A stretch of 64,000 nt of DNA from an uncultured Alteromonadaceae bacterium (GTDB lineage Bacteria > Pseudomonadota > Gammaproteobacteria > Enterobacterales > Alteromonadaceae). The notes under the pieces are model-generated. The model saw nothing but the letters and a program-made list of their open reading frames with translations. It was not told where the DNA came from and made no database searches. The stretch lies in the NCBI GenBank assembly GCA_947494925.1, contig CANLWS010000008.1:1-64000 (forward strand), written 5' to 3'. Numbering within the stretch: position 1 is the first letter of the stretch; each line of letters opens with the position of its first letter. The position numbers were made by a program, and so were the translations under genes. Below, one piece after another: positions 38,074 through 46,307 of this stretch.

Positions 38074-38832
38074 ATGAAAAAGGTTTTCAAATATCTCGCA
38101 TCTCCCTTAAGTATTTTATTGTTTGCGGCTTCTGCAAATGCGTCTTTAATGCTCGAATTTATCAATCCTACCGGTACTGCCGCACCTGACGAATCAATAG
38201 AAGTATGGGTACGACTATCTACCGATATGGATTTTTATTTTGATAGCACAGATCCAGATGGTGATCTTACGTTTGGAAACTTAAATGATTTTGGCGTCGA
38301 TACTCCCACACAAAGCTTCTTTGGCGGAGCTAACAACGGCGCGGGAGAAAGGTTGGATATTGTCGATTTTAGTCGGGTATTTATTTCTCACTCGTTTCTA
38401 TGTACTGGCTCTTTTACTGATGGCGGTTGCACGAAGGAGGGCAGTAACTATCATTTTACATTTAACCCAACTGTTACTAATCAAATTGACTTTACGCCAA
38501 GTTTCAGCTTGTTCGCTGGTCAAAGTGTTGACTATTTATTTGGTACGTTTGACCCGTTAAATGGCGGAGCAATGCCGGATTTTTATGAGTTTTTTGGTGC
38601 TGGGTTATCCGTTGGTTTTGAATCAGTCGGAGTAGATAGTTTTGGCGTGAGACACACGAATTTCGAATTCCGAAACCTTGCATTCACATGTGACGGAGTG
38701 CAGGATTGTTCATTTTCCCGCAATGTCCAGGCTGTAGTCTCTGAGCCCTCATCCCTATCTATATTGACACTTTCGGTATTCGGCCTAGGACTGTTACGCC
38801 TTCGAAAGTGCAACAAGCGAAAAATCAAATGA
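38074..38832 (+). CDS. PEP-CTERM domain protein, unknown body
   Basis: A protein of 252 residues from the ATG at 38074 (AAGAAG ribosome site; an earlier ATG at 38041 is less fitting). The signal peptide ends ASANA. The body is beta-rich with acidic Asp-rich turns (STDPDGDLTFGN) and four Cys, and resembles small secreted matrix proteins. The C-terminus is a PEP-CTERM signal: SEPSS, a hydrophobic helix and RLRKCNKRKIK. An exosortase encoded elsewhere should process it. It is a lone gene directly downstream of the ribosomal terminator. Confidence 0.8.
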   Translation: MKKVFKYLASPLSILLFAASANASLMLEFINPTGTAAPDESIEVWVRLSTDMDFYFDSTDPDGDLTFGNLNDFGVDTPTQSFFGGANNGAGERLDIVDFSRVFISHSFLCTGSFTDGGCTKEGSNYHFTFNPTVTNQIDFTPSFSLFAGQSVDYLFGTFDPLNGGAMPDFYEFFGAGLSVGFESVGVDSFGVRHTNFEFRNLAFTCDGVQDCSFSRNVQAVVSEPSSLSILTLSVFGLGLLRLRKCNKRKIK

Positions 38833-39350
38833 TAGTAGGTTTGGTTGAACGAATTCGTTTGTTTGACACAATAAATTTAGCAGTCATATAAATCAGACGC
38901 GAATTAGCGGACGAATAATGAAAAACTGATGGCTACAACTAAGATCAAATTATTGGATTTAATCGCCCCAATTTGTCCAAATAATCTATGTACATTAAAT
39001 GCAGCCATGTGAAGTATTGCGCAAACGAATGGGTTGTTTTTTGCTTGCAGTGTCCAGTTTGACGTCTCAGAACTATAGTTGCGATCTTTGCAAGTACCTT
39101 TGTTTCAAGGCTTTGGACTAATACGCTTGGGGAAATTTCCTATGTGGCTACATCTTATCTTAATCTTAGTAGTACTTTTGCTGTGCGGTGTAAGTTCGTA
39201 TTGATTTAACTTCGGCAGAACAATCGACAGATAAATTTTTTTCTTGCAACAGCTTCGTCTAACTTTCTAATAAACTACGATACAGGTTAAATTACATATT
39301 CGGATTGTGTATCATTAGTTTGAAAATTCGATGTTTATCAAGGATGAAAG
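38833..39350. other. Long AT-rich intergenic region
   Basis: 518 bases between the PEP-CTERM gene and the large lipoprotein gene. I see no terminator, tRNA or clear palindrome. One tiny reading frame at 39142-39204 is listed separately. The last 100 bases presumably carry the promoter of the gene at 39351, but no confident -35/-10 pair is visible. Confidence 0.5.
39142..39204 (+). CDS. Possible 20-residue hydrophobic peptide
   Basis: An ATG frame encoding MWLHLILILVVLLLCGVSSY, preceded by GGGGA about 9 bases upstream. It is one hydrophobic segment with a lipobox-like VLLLC. It could be a small membrane or lipid-anchored peptide, or chance. Nothing else supports translation. Confidence 0.2.
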   Translation: MWLHLILILVVLLLCGVSSY

Positions 39351-42300
39351 ATGAAGCTTCACCCCTTTTATTTCTTAGTTTTCTCATTTCTTACTGCTTG
39401 TGGTGGAGGAGGCGGTAGTTCGGATAGTCCCGCCACTCCATCAAACCCGTCAGTGCCTGTTCTTCCTGATACAGGTTGGACACCCACTGAGCCCCGCTAC
39501 ACCGGGTTACAAACTGCTTACGAGATTGATGAAAAAAATGTTGTCGAAACCGTTTATTCAACGTTGGAATCACTTGACCTTCTCACATCTTTTGCCTTTG
39601 CTGATCGTGTGAGCAGTTTCTATTTTTTTGCGGAAAGTGAGTCTAATGCACTGTCTGGTGACGTACCCTGTGAATCAGGTTCCTTCTCAGAAGACGAAGT
39701 CGAGGCACAAAGACGGATTGAGTTAAAATATGATGCTTGTCTAATCGACGGGGCGGAAGTTAATGGCACTCTTCGGGTCGAGCGCCAGAATGATAATACG
39801 ATTAATGTCATGCCATCGTTAACATTGCAGACGATATCCACTGGTGAAGTTCTGGCCCTAACCGGTTTCTATAACGTGAATGACAGGGATAGTGCGACGT
39901 TTAACTTAATGATGGAATCCAACAGTGGAGAACAACTGTTTTTTGACAATTTTTCACTCTCCACTTCTTACTTCGGAAATGCGTTTGGCATCGAATTCAA
40001 AGGAGATTTATACATTTCTGATCAGGGTCAATTATCAGTTGATACAATAGAATTAGGGCCACATACATCTAATCGAGATGTGGAGTTTGCAACAACGTCT
40101 ATACAAATTGAAGGTGACGAACTAGTTCTATTCGACGTGGAATTGCAGCATCGCCTTTTAGTCCAGTACAACCCTGAATATTTAACAACGGAAATTCCTC
40201 TTGACGGCTCTGTCGAAGTCGATTTCGACAAAGAAAACGTTAATCCAACAGCGGAAGTGTCAGCAAATAGTTTTGAGTTTGTTCGTACTGCCCAGCATCA
40301 AGTGTCGGCGGAGTTGTCTTCTGATCCAAACTTTGATCCTCTCAAGGCTACATGGGAAATCGTTTCTCAACCGCAAGATAGCAACGTTAGTTTAGTTCAA
40401 GGGAATAGCGTAACCGTTGAAGCGGACTTGCCAGGAACCTATACACTTCGGTTAACGGTCACTGACAGACAGGGGAATTTGGGGACGAAAGACGTAGATT
40501 TGACTATAACTCGCAATGCACCTTCTGGAGAATTTGTCGAGTCAGGCCCATATCGTATTTCTGAACCTGTGATTGCACAATTGTCGCTCGACAACGATCA
40601 ATACGATGAACCAATGGATTATCAAGTCAAATATGGCCCTGCAAATCTATCTGTTAGTGATACTGGCGAGGTCACTTGGGATGGGGCAATTCCAGATTAT
40701 GGACAAAATGTTGAAGTTAATTTGGCAATTTTAGTTAGTAATCCTGATGCGCACGAGGTGTTTGAGCATACACTCACATTGAACTCCAAAGATACTCCTA
40801 TCCTGCGAAAGCGAGCTCATTCTGGAGCCAAAATAATGGGAGCAAATCAGCGCGGCGAGAGTGGTGCTTTGTATAGCATCGATAATCTGGTTAGCGAATT
40901 TGTCGTGGATGGTGCATCTATGTCTGAAAAAGATAGATGGGTCATTCGTCCAACAACTAGTGCAGAAATTAGTTATCAGGCAACCTCAGATGTAAATAAA
41001 GACGGTGTCGACGACTTCTGGTACTCATGGATTGACGGACCCGAAGGACAGTATCGTGTGTATTGGCAAGACGGGGCAACTTCTGAATCCCACTTGTTCA
41101 AAGAATATGACAGGGTGTCTAATAGTGTGTTGGGAGTTTCTACCCTTGACTATGATCAGGATGGAGACAGAGAAGTCTTTATCAGTAATGGCCTTATCGG
41201 TACTCAGGTATTTGATGCGTCTTCCGGCGACTTACTTTTGGAGCGAGATGTCACAATCAAAGATCGGCATTACTGCGATTATAATCAGGACGGATTCCTG
41301 GACATCATCGATTCCCGAGGAAACTTTCGTATAAGTGAAGGTTTTGATCTTGAAACAGGCACAACACTTCCAGAATTCGATTTACATGCTCAGTTTTTCG
41401 ATGCGGATGGTACGTCAACATGTGAGTATTTGCTTCTAGATGATAGTGACCAGTTGGTGTATAAAAAATATGGGGCTGAAGATCATGTCGTTTTATTCGA
41501 TCTATCCGGATATATCTGGGGCAGAGAGTATTACGCAGCGGACATTGACAATGATGGTAAGCAGGAAGTCCTTGTTTTAGTCACTGAATTCGTCAGTGGC
41601 GAAGGGTTTGTAAGTCATGACTATATTCTGGATAACGTAGACACCAGTAATTTTTCCATCACAAAATTGGATTATGAGCTACCTAGTAGTCCAACAGTCA
41701 GAGACATTGATAATGATGGTATTGAAGAGCTGTTAATCAGTGTACGGGAGGATCGCGCGCTCAATGCTGGGAGGCAAACTGAGTTCAATCAAGTGTTTGC
41801 CTACAATGCAACCATTAACGGAATAACACAATTGGCACAATCAGAACCTTTCAGCCCAAATAAATTTTCTTTGGTTCAATGGGCTGAAAATGGCGACCTT
41901 AGCACAACCAGCAAAGATACGTTTTGGACGCACTTACTCGAGCTACCCTCAGACAATCAAATTAGGCATAACTTACTTGCCGCGTCGATATCTGATGTAG
42001 TAATAGAAAACAATGTGACATATGTATACCGATCTGACCCTGAAAGTGGACATGCAACCAAAGTCGATTTTATGGAGAACCAGATATGGTCAACTGACAT
42101 CCAGAATGGTGAAATTTTTGGAATTCAGGGTGTGGATGTGTTGACAGGTGGACTTACACTTTTCAATTTTTTCAATTCGGATAGTCTCTTGCACCCCGAC
42201 ACTGGCGAGGTCATGATCAACATTCCGAAAACCATTGGTTTTAGTGGTACTCAGTACGTGTATAACCTTGGGGAAGATGGTATTCAACGGTTTGCAACTA

Positions 42301-42779
42301 TGCGTGGACGAAAATTTCTGGAGATCGCATCAGACTTCTCTGTGAACACCTTATCTACTCCACAGGTTGATGAGATATTAAATAGTTCGACTCATTATAG
42401 TTTTACACAAGCAGATAAGGACCCTCAGCCCGAATTAGTTGTTTATTCTACGTTTGCTCAAACGTATCGTGTGATTGATTCGGTTACCTTAGAAGAGCAA
42501 CTTCCAGGGCCGCTATTTTCAGGTACGACAGACATCTCACGTAATTTGCCTAGAAGCAATACGCTAGAGTGTTTTATCTGGGACAGCCAATGCCGGAATT
42601 ATGTGGCGGGGAGAAATGGTGGATTCGGATATGACGTCATCGACAAACTTACAGGCAAGGTGATCTGGAGCAGTCCGCAAATTGGACAATGGGGAAGTAC
42701 GTTCCAATTCAGGCGAGCAACAAATGAAATACAAACTTTTATAACGTCTCCTTATAGTTGGATGATGACTATAGAATAA
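39351..42779 (+). CDS. Large lipoprotein with PKD-like domain and FG-GAP/VCBS-type repeats
   Basis: A 1142-residue lipoprotein: a signal peptide with lipobox LTAC, then a GGGGGSS linker as in surface-exposed lipoproteins. Residues about 60-300 are beta-rich and of unknown type. A PKD/Ig-like domain follows (about 305-390; TWEIVSQPQDSNV, YTLRLTVTDRQGN). From about 540 come Asp-rich calcium-type loops of FG-GAP/VCBS repeats: DVNKDGVDDFWYSW, DYDQDGDREVFIS, DYNQDGFLDII, DIDNDGKQEVLVL and DIDNDGIEELLIS. These suggest an integrin-like beta-propeller for binding other cells, polymers or proteins. It stands alone on the plus strand. Family known, ligand unknown. Confidence 0.82.
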   Translation: MKLHPFYFLVFSFLTACGGGGGSSDSPATPSNPSVPVLPDTGWTPTEPRYTGLQTAYEIDEKNVVETVYSTLESLDLLTSFAFADRVSSFYFFAESESNALSGDVPCESGSFSEDEVEAQRRIELKYDACLIDGAEVNGTLRVERQNDNTINVMPSLTLQTISTGEVLALTGFYNVNDRDSATFNLMMESNSGEQLFFDNFSLSTSYFGNAFGIEFKGDLYISDQGQLSVDTIELGPHTSNRDVEFATTSIQIEGDELVLFDVELQHRLLVQYNPEYLTTEIPLDGSVEVDFDKENVNPTAEVSANSFEFVRTAQHQVSAELSSDPNFDPLKATWEIVSQPQDSNVSLVQGNSVTVEADLPGTYTLRLTVTDRQGNLGTKDVDLTITRNAPSGEFVESGPYRISEPVIAQLSLDNDQYDEPMDYQVKYGPANLSVSDTGEVTWDGAIPDYGQNVEVNLAILVSNPDAHEVFEHTLTLNSKDTPILRKRAHSGAKIMGANQRGESGALYSIDNLVSEFVVDGASMSEKDRWVIRPTTSAEISYQATSDVNKDGVDDFWYSWIDGPEGQYRVYWQDGATSESHLFKEYDRVSNSVLGVSTLDYDQDGDREVFISNGLIGTQVFDASSGDLLLERDVTIKDRHYCDYNQDGFLDIIDSRGNFRISEGFDLETGTTLPEFDLHAQFFDADGTSTCEYLLLDDSDQLVYKKYGAEDHVVLFDLSGYIWGREYYAADIDNDGKQEVLVLVTEFVSGEGFVSHDYILDNVDTSNFSITKLDYELPSSPTVRDIDNDGIEELLISVREDRALNAGRQTEFNQVFAYNATINGITQLAQSEPFSPNKFSLVQWAENGDLSTTSKDTFWTHLLELPSDNQIRHNLLAASISDVVIENNVTYVYRSDPESGHATKVDFMENQIWSTDIQNGEIFGIQGVDVLTGGLTLFNFFNSDSLLHPDTGEVMINIPKTIGFSGTQYVYNLGEDGIQRFATMRGRKFLEIASDFSVNTLSTPQVDEILNSSTHYSFTQADKDPQPELVVYSTFAQTYRVIDSVTLEEQLPGPLFSGTTDISRNLPRSNTLECFIWDSQCRNYVAGRNGGFGYDVIDKLTGKVIWSSPQIGQWGSTFQFRRATNEIQTFITSPYSWMMTIE

Positions 42780-42829
42780 TGAAATTTCAAAGAAGCCTCT
42801 CTTTGCTTCAAGAGCCAACGAACTAAGAC

Positions 42830-42859
42830 AATAGCGCTTCATTTAATCGAAGCGTTATT
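42830..42859 (+). terminator. Possible terminator hairpin
   Basis: Arms AATAGCGCTTC and GAAGCGTTATT pair at 10 of 11 positions around an 8-base loop, between the large lipoprotein gene and the binding-protein gene. The T tract is poor. Confidence 0.45.
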
Positions 42860-42916
42860 TAGTCTGTTTTGCCAAAAGTTTGTTAGAATAAAGAAAACTA
42901 TTGTCAAAAGCATTTT

Positions 42917-43642
42917 ATGGTCATACGCCGTTTATTAACCATAGCGATTTATCTTTTGGGCATCACCAACGCGTTTGGGAAATATAGCTCACCTGAAACA
43001 TTTCAAATCATGACTGAAATTATGGACCCGTTTCAAGTTATGCAGCGTGGCAAGCTAAAGGGGTCTAACGTTGAATTCGTAAGACAAGTTTTTTCCAATG
43101 CTCAGGTTAAACTGCCCAGAATTGATATATACCCCTGGCCAAGAGCTTTTCAGACAGCCCAACTGGAAGGGAATCGGTTCATTTTCCCGATGGTGAGAAC
43201 GGCTGATAGAGAAGCGCTATTTGAGTGGGTAGGTAAAATTGCTGAATCAGACTTTTATTTGTATGGCCGAAAAAACAACAAGCTAGAGCTTAATAATTTA
43301 GAAGACGTTAAACACCTACAAGTCGCTTTGATGAAAAATGACGTGGCTTACAATTACTTCAAACAGAAAGGGTTTGAAAGCGGCAAAAATCTGCTTGTAA
43401 TGTCGGATAGGGAAACGATTGAGAAATTGTTCTTTAACGAACGTCTGCCAATTATTATCAGTTCACCATTTTTGATTCAGGAACAGGCAAAGTTGCACGG
43501 CAAAAACCCCGCGGAGTACGAACAAAAATATTTCCTCAAGGATTTGACTGTGGATTTCTACCTGGCGGCAAGTTTAACAACTGATCAAAATCTCATTGAA
43601 CGGTTGAAACAAAGCTGGCCCGATTCTATTCTTAAACACTAG
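42917..43642 (+). CDS. Periplasmic solute-binding protein, SBP_bac_3-like
   Basis: A 241-residue protein with a short signal peptide (ending NAFG). It has the two-lobed pattern of family 3 binding proteins: FQIMTEIMDPFQVMQRGKLK at the start, WPRAFQTAQLEGNRFIFPMV and then a hinge strand near LQVALMKND. No permease or ATPase gene is near, as is common for the many orphan members in marine gammaproteobacteria. Some of these serve signalling or are remnants of transport. The ligand is not predictable, and amino acids are only a default guess. Confidence 0.78.
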   Translation: MVIRRLLTIAIYLLGITNAFGKYSSPETFQIMTEIMDPFQVMQRGKLKGSNVEFVRQVFSNAQVKLPRIDIYPWPRAFQTAQLEGNRFIFPMVRTADREALFEWVGKIAESDFYLYGRKNNKLELNNLEDVKHLQVALMKNDVAYNYFKQKGFESGKNLLVMSDRETIEKLFFNERLPIIISSPFLIQEQAKLHGKNPAEYEQKYFLKDLTVDFYLAASLTTDQNLIERLKQSWPDSILKH

Positions 43643-43669
43643 TACTCTGAATTACCAAGCACAGTAAGT

Positions 43670-43954
43670 TTAACTATTGCTGAAATTACGCCTCACAAGC
43701 AAGAACAAACTGAGCGTAAACATAAGCGATAAGGCTTGTGGTTCAGCAACACGCACGGCATCACCTGCTGCATCTGTGATGACGGAAAACATATCCGAAC
43801 TCATTGCTGGTACTGTCACGTAAGCAGTAACTGTCGTTGAACCTGTCATCGATGCCGGCGTGACTAAATCTGCAAAATCAAATGCAATTGAAGGGTTAAA
43901 CAGCCAATCAGTTACACTCATTGGGCCACCGCCCATTCCGTCATCAATTGCCAA
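43670..43954 (-). pseudogene. C-terminal remnant of a PEP-CTERM protein
   Basis: A 94-residue open frame with no ATG or signal peptide at its start (TTG at 43954; in-frame stop TAG at 43976-43978). It ends in a good PEP-CTERM signal: VAEPQ, a hydrophobic helix (ALSLMFTLSLFLLV) and RRNFSNS. A PEP-CTERM protein needs an N-terminal signal peptide to reach the exosortase, so this is probably the tail of a decayed gene. The DNA just upstream shows no matching signal peptide in any frame that I could find. Confidence 0.55.
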
Positions 43955-44019
43955 GGTTTCTTCACCTGATGAATCCTACATTTAGGGATGTAAAAGTATT
44001 TGACAATTTTTCAGCATTT

Positions 44020-44415
44020 TTAAATGACAGGTTTACATTTTAATCCGGGCAAGTTAACTTTTTTACCAGACTGATCATGCCGGACAAAGCAGCTGTTCTT
44101 AGTGTCGGTAAGCAAAGTAAAACTATCAGCAGGTTCCAAAGGTTGTCGTCCATCAATCAAGGCGCCAGAGCTATCCCTGTGTTGCTTCCGTTCAACAATA
44201 ATCATGCTTTTCACACTAAAAACATTATCGGCCAATGCAATAGTCTGACCGTTCAATAATTCAGAAATTGCCCGCTGAATCGCCTTGCGGGTCTCGATAT
44301 CAGCTTCATTTAACACAGCCATTTGCATATCGCTGGCATTAGTCGACATACACCCACCACATACCAGGGATGCGATCAAAGATAGAGTTTTTAATTTTGT
44401 GGTTAACCGAACCAT
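44020..44415 (-). CDS. Small lipoprotein, unknown function
   Basis: A 131-residue lipoprotein with a signal peptide and lipobox VCGGC. The mature part has a helical opening (ADIETRKAIQRAISELL) and a beta-rich end with two Cys (NSCFV, LKCKP) that may pair. Its start codon shares one base with the stop of the S41 protease gene, so the two are coupled and may work together in the envelope. No family is recognised. Confidence 0.68.
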   Translation of the reverse strand: MVRLTTKLKTLSLIASLVCGGCMSTNASDMQMAVLNEADIETRKAIQRAISELLNGQTIALADNVFSVKSMIIVERKQHRDSSGALIDGRQPLEPADSFTLLTDTKNSCFVRHDQSGKKVNLPGLKCKPVI

Positions 44416-46073
44416 TATTGTTTCGGCTCCAGAATAGGTGTCAGGATTTTATTTTCTAAGACTATTGAGTCATAGATGGTATTTGGACTCCTTATTGCCA
44501 AGCCTTGTTTTGTTTCTGTAAGCGATCTTTTGCTGGCCAGATTGGGTTCGATTGGGCATTCACCTGTCTCTGCGTAACTTAGCGCCGCAGAAAACATACC
44601 TTCGTTTATATCACCTAACCCTCGAGTAAAGTCATCTTCAACCTGACAACCTTGAACTTCGGCTGCAAATTGTGGAGTGGGTGTAGGAATGAATCCGTCT
44701 GAATATTCACCAAAACCCTTCTCATTAATACCAGTAAATTGAATGGTAAAATAAGTTGTGCCGCAATTGTCCTGCGGGAAGAATCCGTAGGGTTTTCCGC
44801 AGGTTGTATCGCCAATCAAAACCACCTCAACATCTATTCCACGCAATCCATTGATAAAGGCTTCGCTGGCTGAGCATGTGGACCCTGTGGCTAATACAAA
44901 CACTCTTGTCAGATTGGTACTAGGCAATTGATTAGATGTAAATTGTCCTGCTGCGTAGTCTATTTCGCGATCATAAAATGGCGTGGGACTAAGATCTCTT
45001 CCTGTGACTGGCGACTGAGTTGGATTTTTATCGTTATACTGTGTTGTTTCAAATGTCAGACCATCGGTCTGGGCACTACCGGCCACCATATAGGCCAGCT
45101 GTGATGCCATCGCCAGTAATCCTCCACCATTGTATCGAAGGTCGACGACCAGATCGGTAATACCTTCGTTATTGAATTGATTGAATGCGTCAATCAATCC
45201 AGGTTGAGCAGCTCTGATATAGGTATTAAATTGCATGTAGCCAACGCGACCTATAGGTGTGTCCAACACAGCGACATTTTGGACAGGCACTATTTCAACG
45301 CTTGCAGATACTAAATCGATGACTTGAGTGCTGCCTGCCTGCCCACCGATTGCTGGTTTGAAAAAAGTAAAACGATGGATTTCACCAGAGTCATCAGGAA
45401 ACAAACCAGCATTAAGAATATCGATATCTTCCTGAGTAGATGCGTTGACGAAATCAACATCATCCACAAAACGCACTTCGTCGCCTCTCTCTACACCCGC
45501 TAAATCGGCAGGCGAGCCAGGCTCAGTGTACCTGACTATCAGCTCTCGAGGCGCTGTATTACGAACAAACTCCCAGCTGATACCATAGCCAGATGACACG
45601 CCACTTTGGGTTCGTTCATTGTACTCTTCCGTAGATTGTGAAAAGTGGAAGTTGTCTTTCAGAGAACCGGAATCAGTCCGTTCATTAGTTTTGAGTTGGT
45701 TAAAATAGGCTAGCACTTCAAAAGGACGGGGATCATTGTCATCTATTTCGTCATACCACAAGTAGGTTTCGTCGCTCCAGGAACGCAACCACATCTTTTC
45801 ATGCATAGAAGTTCCAGCCTGATCTGGGTATGCTGAGCCGGAGAAAGGGTCAATTCCAGTTCGCGGCGCCTCACAAATATCTTTGAAATTTGCCTGAGCC
45901 GGGAATACACTAATTTGCCAAGTGGGCTCCTGGTTAGTATTTCCACCGCCAGATACTGGAGTCGATGCACTGGAGCCACCACCACCGCCGCAGGCTGATA
46001 GCAGGGTACCGAAGGAGAGAATCGTTGCTATCAATCTTAATTTTTGCATCTCTTTCGCTGCATTCCATGTCAT
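44415..46073 (-). CDS. S41-family peptidase lipoprotein with PDZ domain
   Basis: A 552-residue lipid-anchored protease. The ATG at 46073 has a GGAGG ribosome site; ATG at 46049 is an alternative. The lipobox LLSAC is followed by GGGGGSS. An N-terminal helical region (about 65-135) leads to a PDZ domain (about 150-240; GSPADLAGVERGDEVRFVDD). The S41 fold follows: VGYMQFNTY, a LVVDLRYNGGG strand, the nucleophile Ser in GSTCSASEAFINGL and the Lys in GDTTCGKPYGF. These C-terminal-processing-type proteases degrade or trim proteins in the periplasm or at the surface. It is co-transcribed with a small lipoprotein gene and has an inverted repeat upstream. Confidence 0.88.
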   Translation of the reverse strand: MTWNAAKEMQKLRLIATILSFGTLLSACGGGGGSSASTPVSGGGNTNQEPTWQISVFPAQANFKDICEAPRTGIDPFSGSAYPDQAGTSMHEKMWLRSWSDETYLWYDEIDDNDPRPFEVLAYFNQLKTNERTDSGSLKDNFHFSQSTEEYNERTQSGVSSGYGISWEFVRNTAPRELIVRYTEPGSPADLAGVERGDEVRFVDDVDFVNASTQEDIDILNAGLFPDDSGEIHRFTFFKPAIGGQAGSTQVIDLVSASVEIVPVQNVAVLDTPIGRVGYMQFNTYIRAAQPGLIDAFNQFNNEGITDLVVDLRYNGGGLLAMASQLAYMVAGSAQTDGLTFETTQYNDKNPTQSPVTGRDLSPTPFYDREIDYAAGQFTSNQLPSTNLTRVFVLATGSTCSASEAFINGLRGIDVEVVLIGDTTCGKPYGFFPQDNCGTTYFTIQFTGINEKGFGEYSDGFIPTPTPQFAAEVQGCQVEDDFTRGLGDINEGMFSAALSYAETGECPIEPNLASKRSLTETKQGLAIRSPNTIYDSIVLENKILTPILEPKQ

Positions 46074-46110
46074 TGTTTATTTGCCTCCGACGATATTAAA
46101 CACATTATAT

Positions 46111-46143
46111 GACATCGGAAATTACGATTTGATTTCAGATGTC
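46111..46143. promoter_or_regulatory. Inverted repeat upstream of the S41 protease gene
   Basis: Arms GACATCGGAAAT (46111-46122) and ATTTCAGATGTC (46132-46143) match at 11 of 12 positions around a 9-base spacer. It lies 38 bases upstream of the start, so it may be an operator or a leader hairpin. A smaller palindrome, ACAGAAAATTCTGT, is at 46187-46200. Confidence 0.4.
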
Positions 46144-46307
46144 GTAATTTTTTATACGACTATGTGCTAGATTTTGTTTCATACAAACAGAAAATTCTGT
46201 TTTCCAATTAAGCTGATGGAGCAGGTATCGCTATATATTTTGAGTGGTGAGTAGCTTAAAAGATAGGCACCATTGGCAAGGTGCCCTATCGGCAAACGTT
46301 TTGTATT

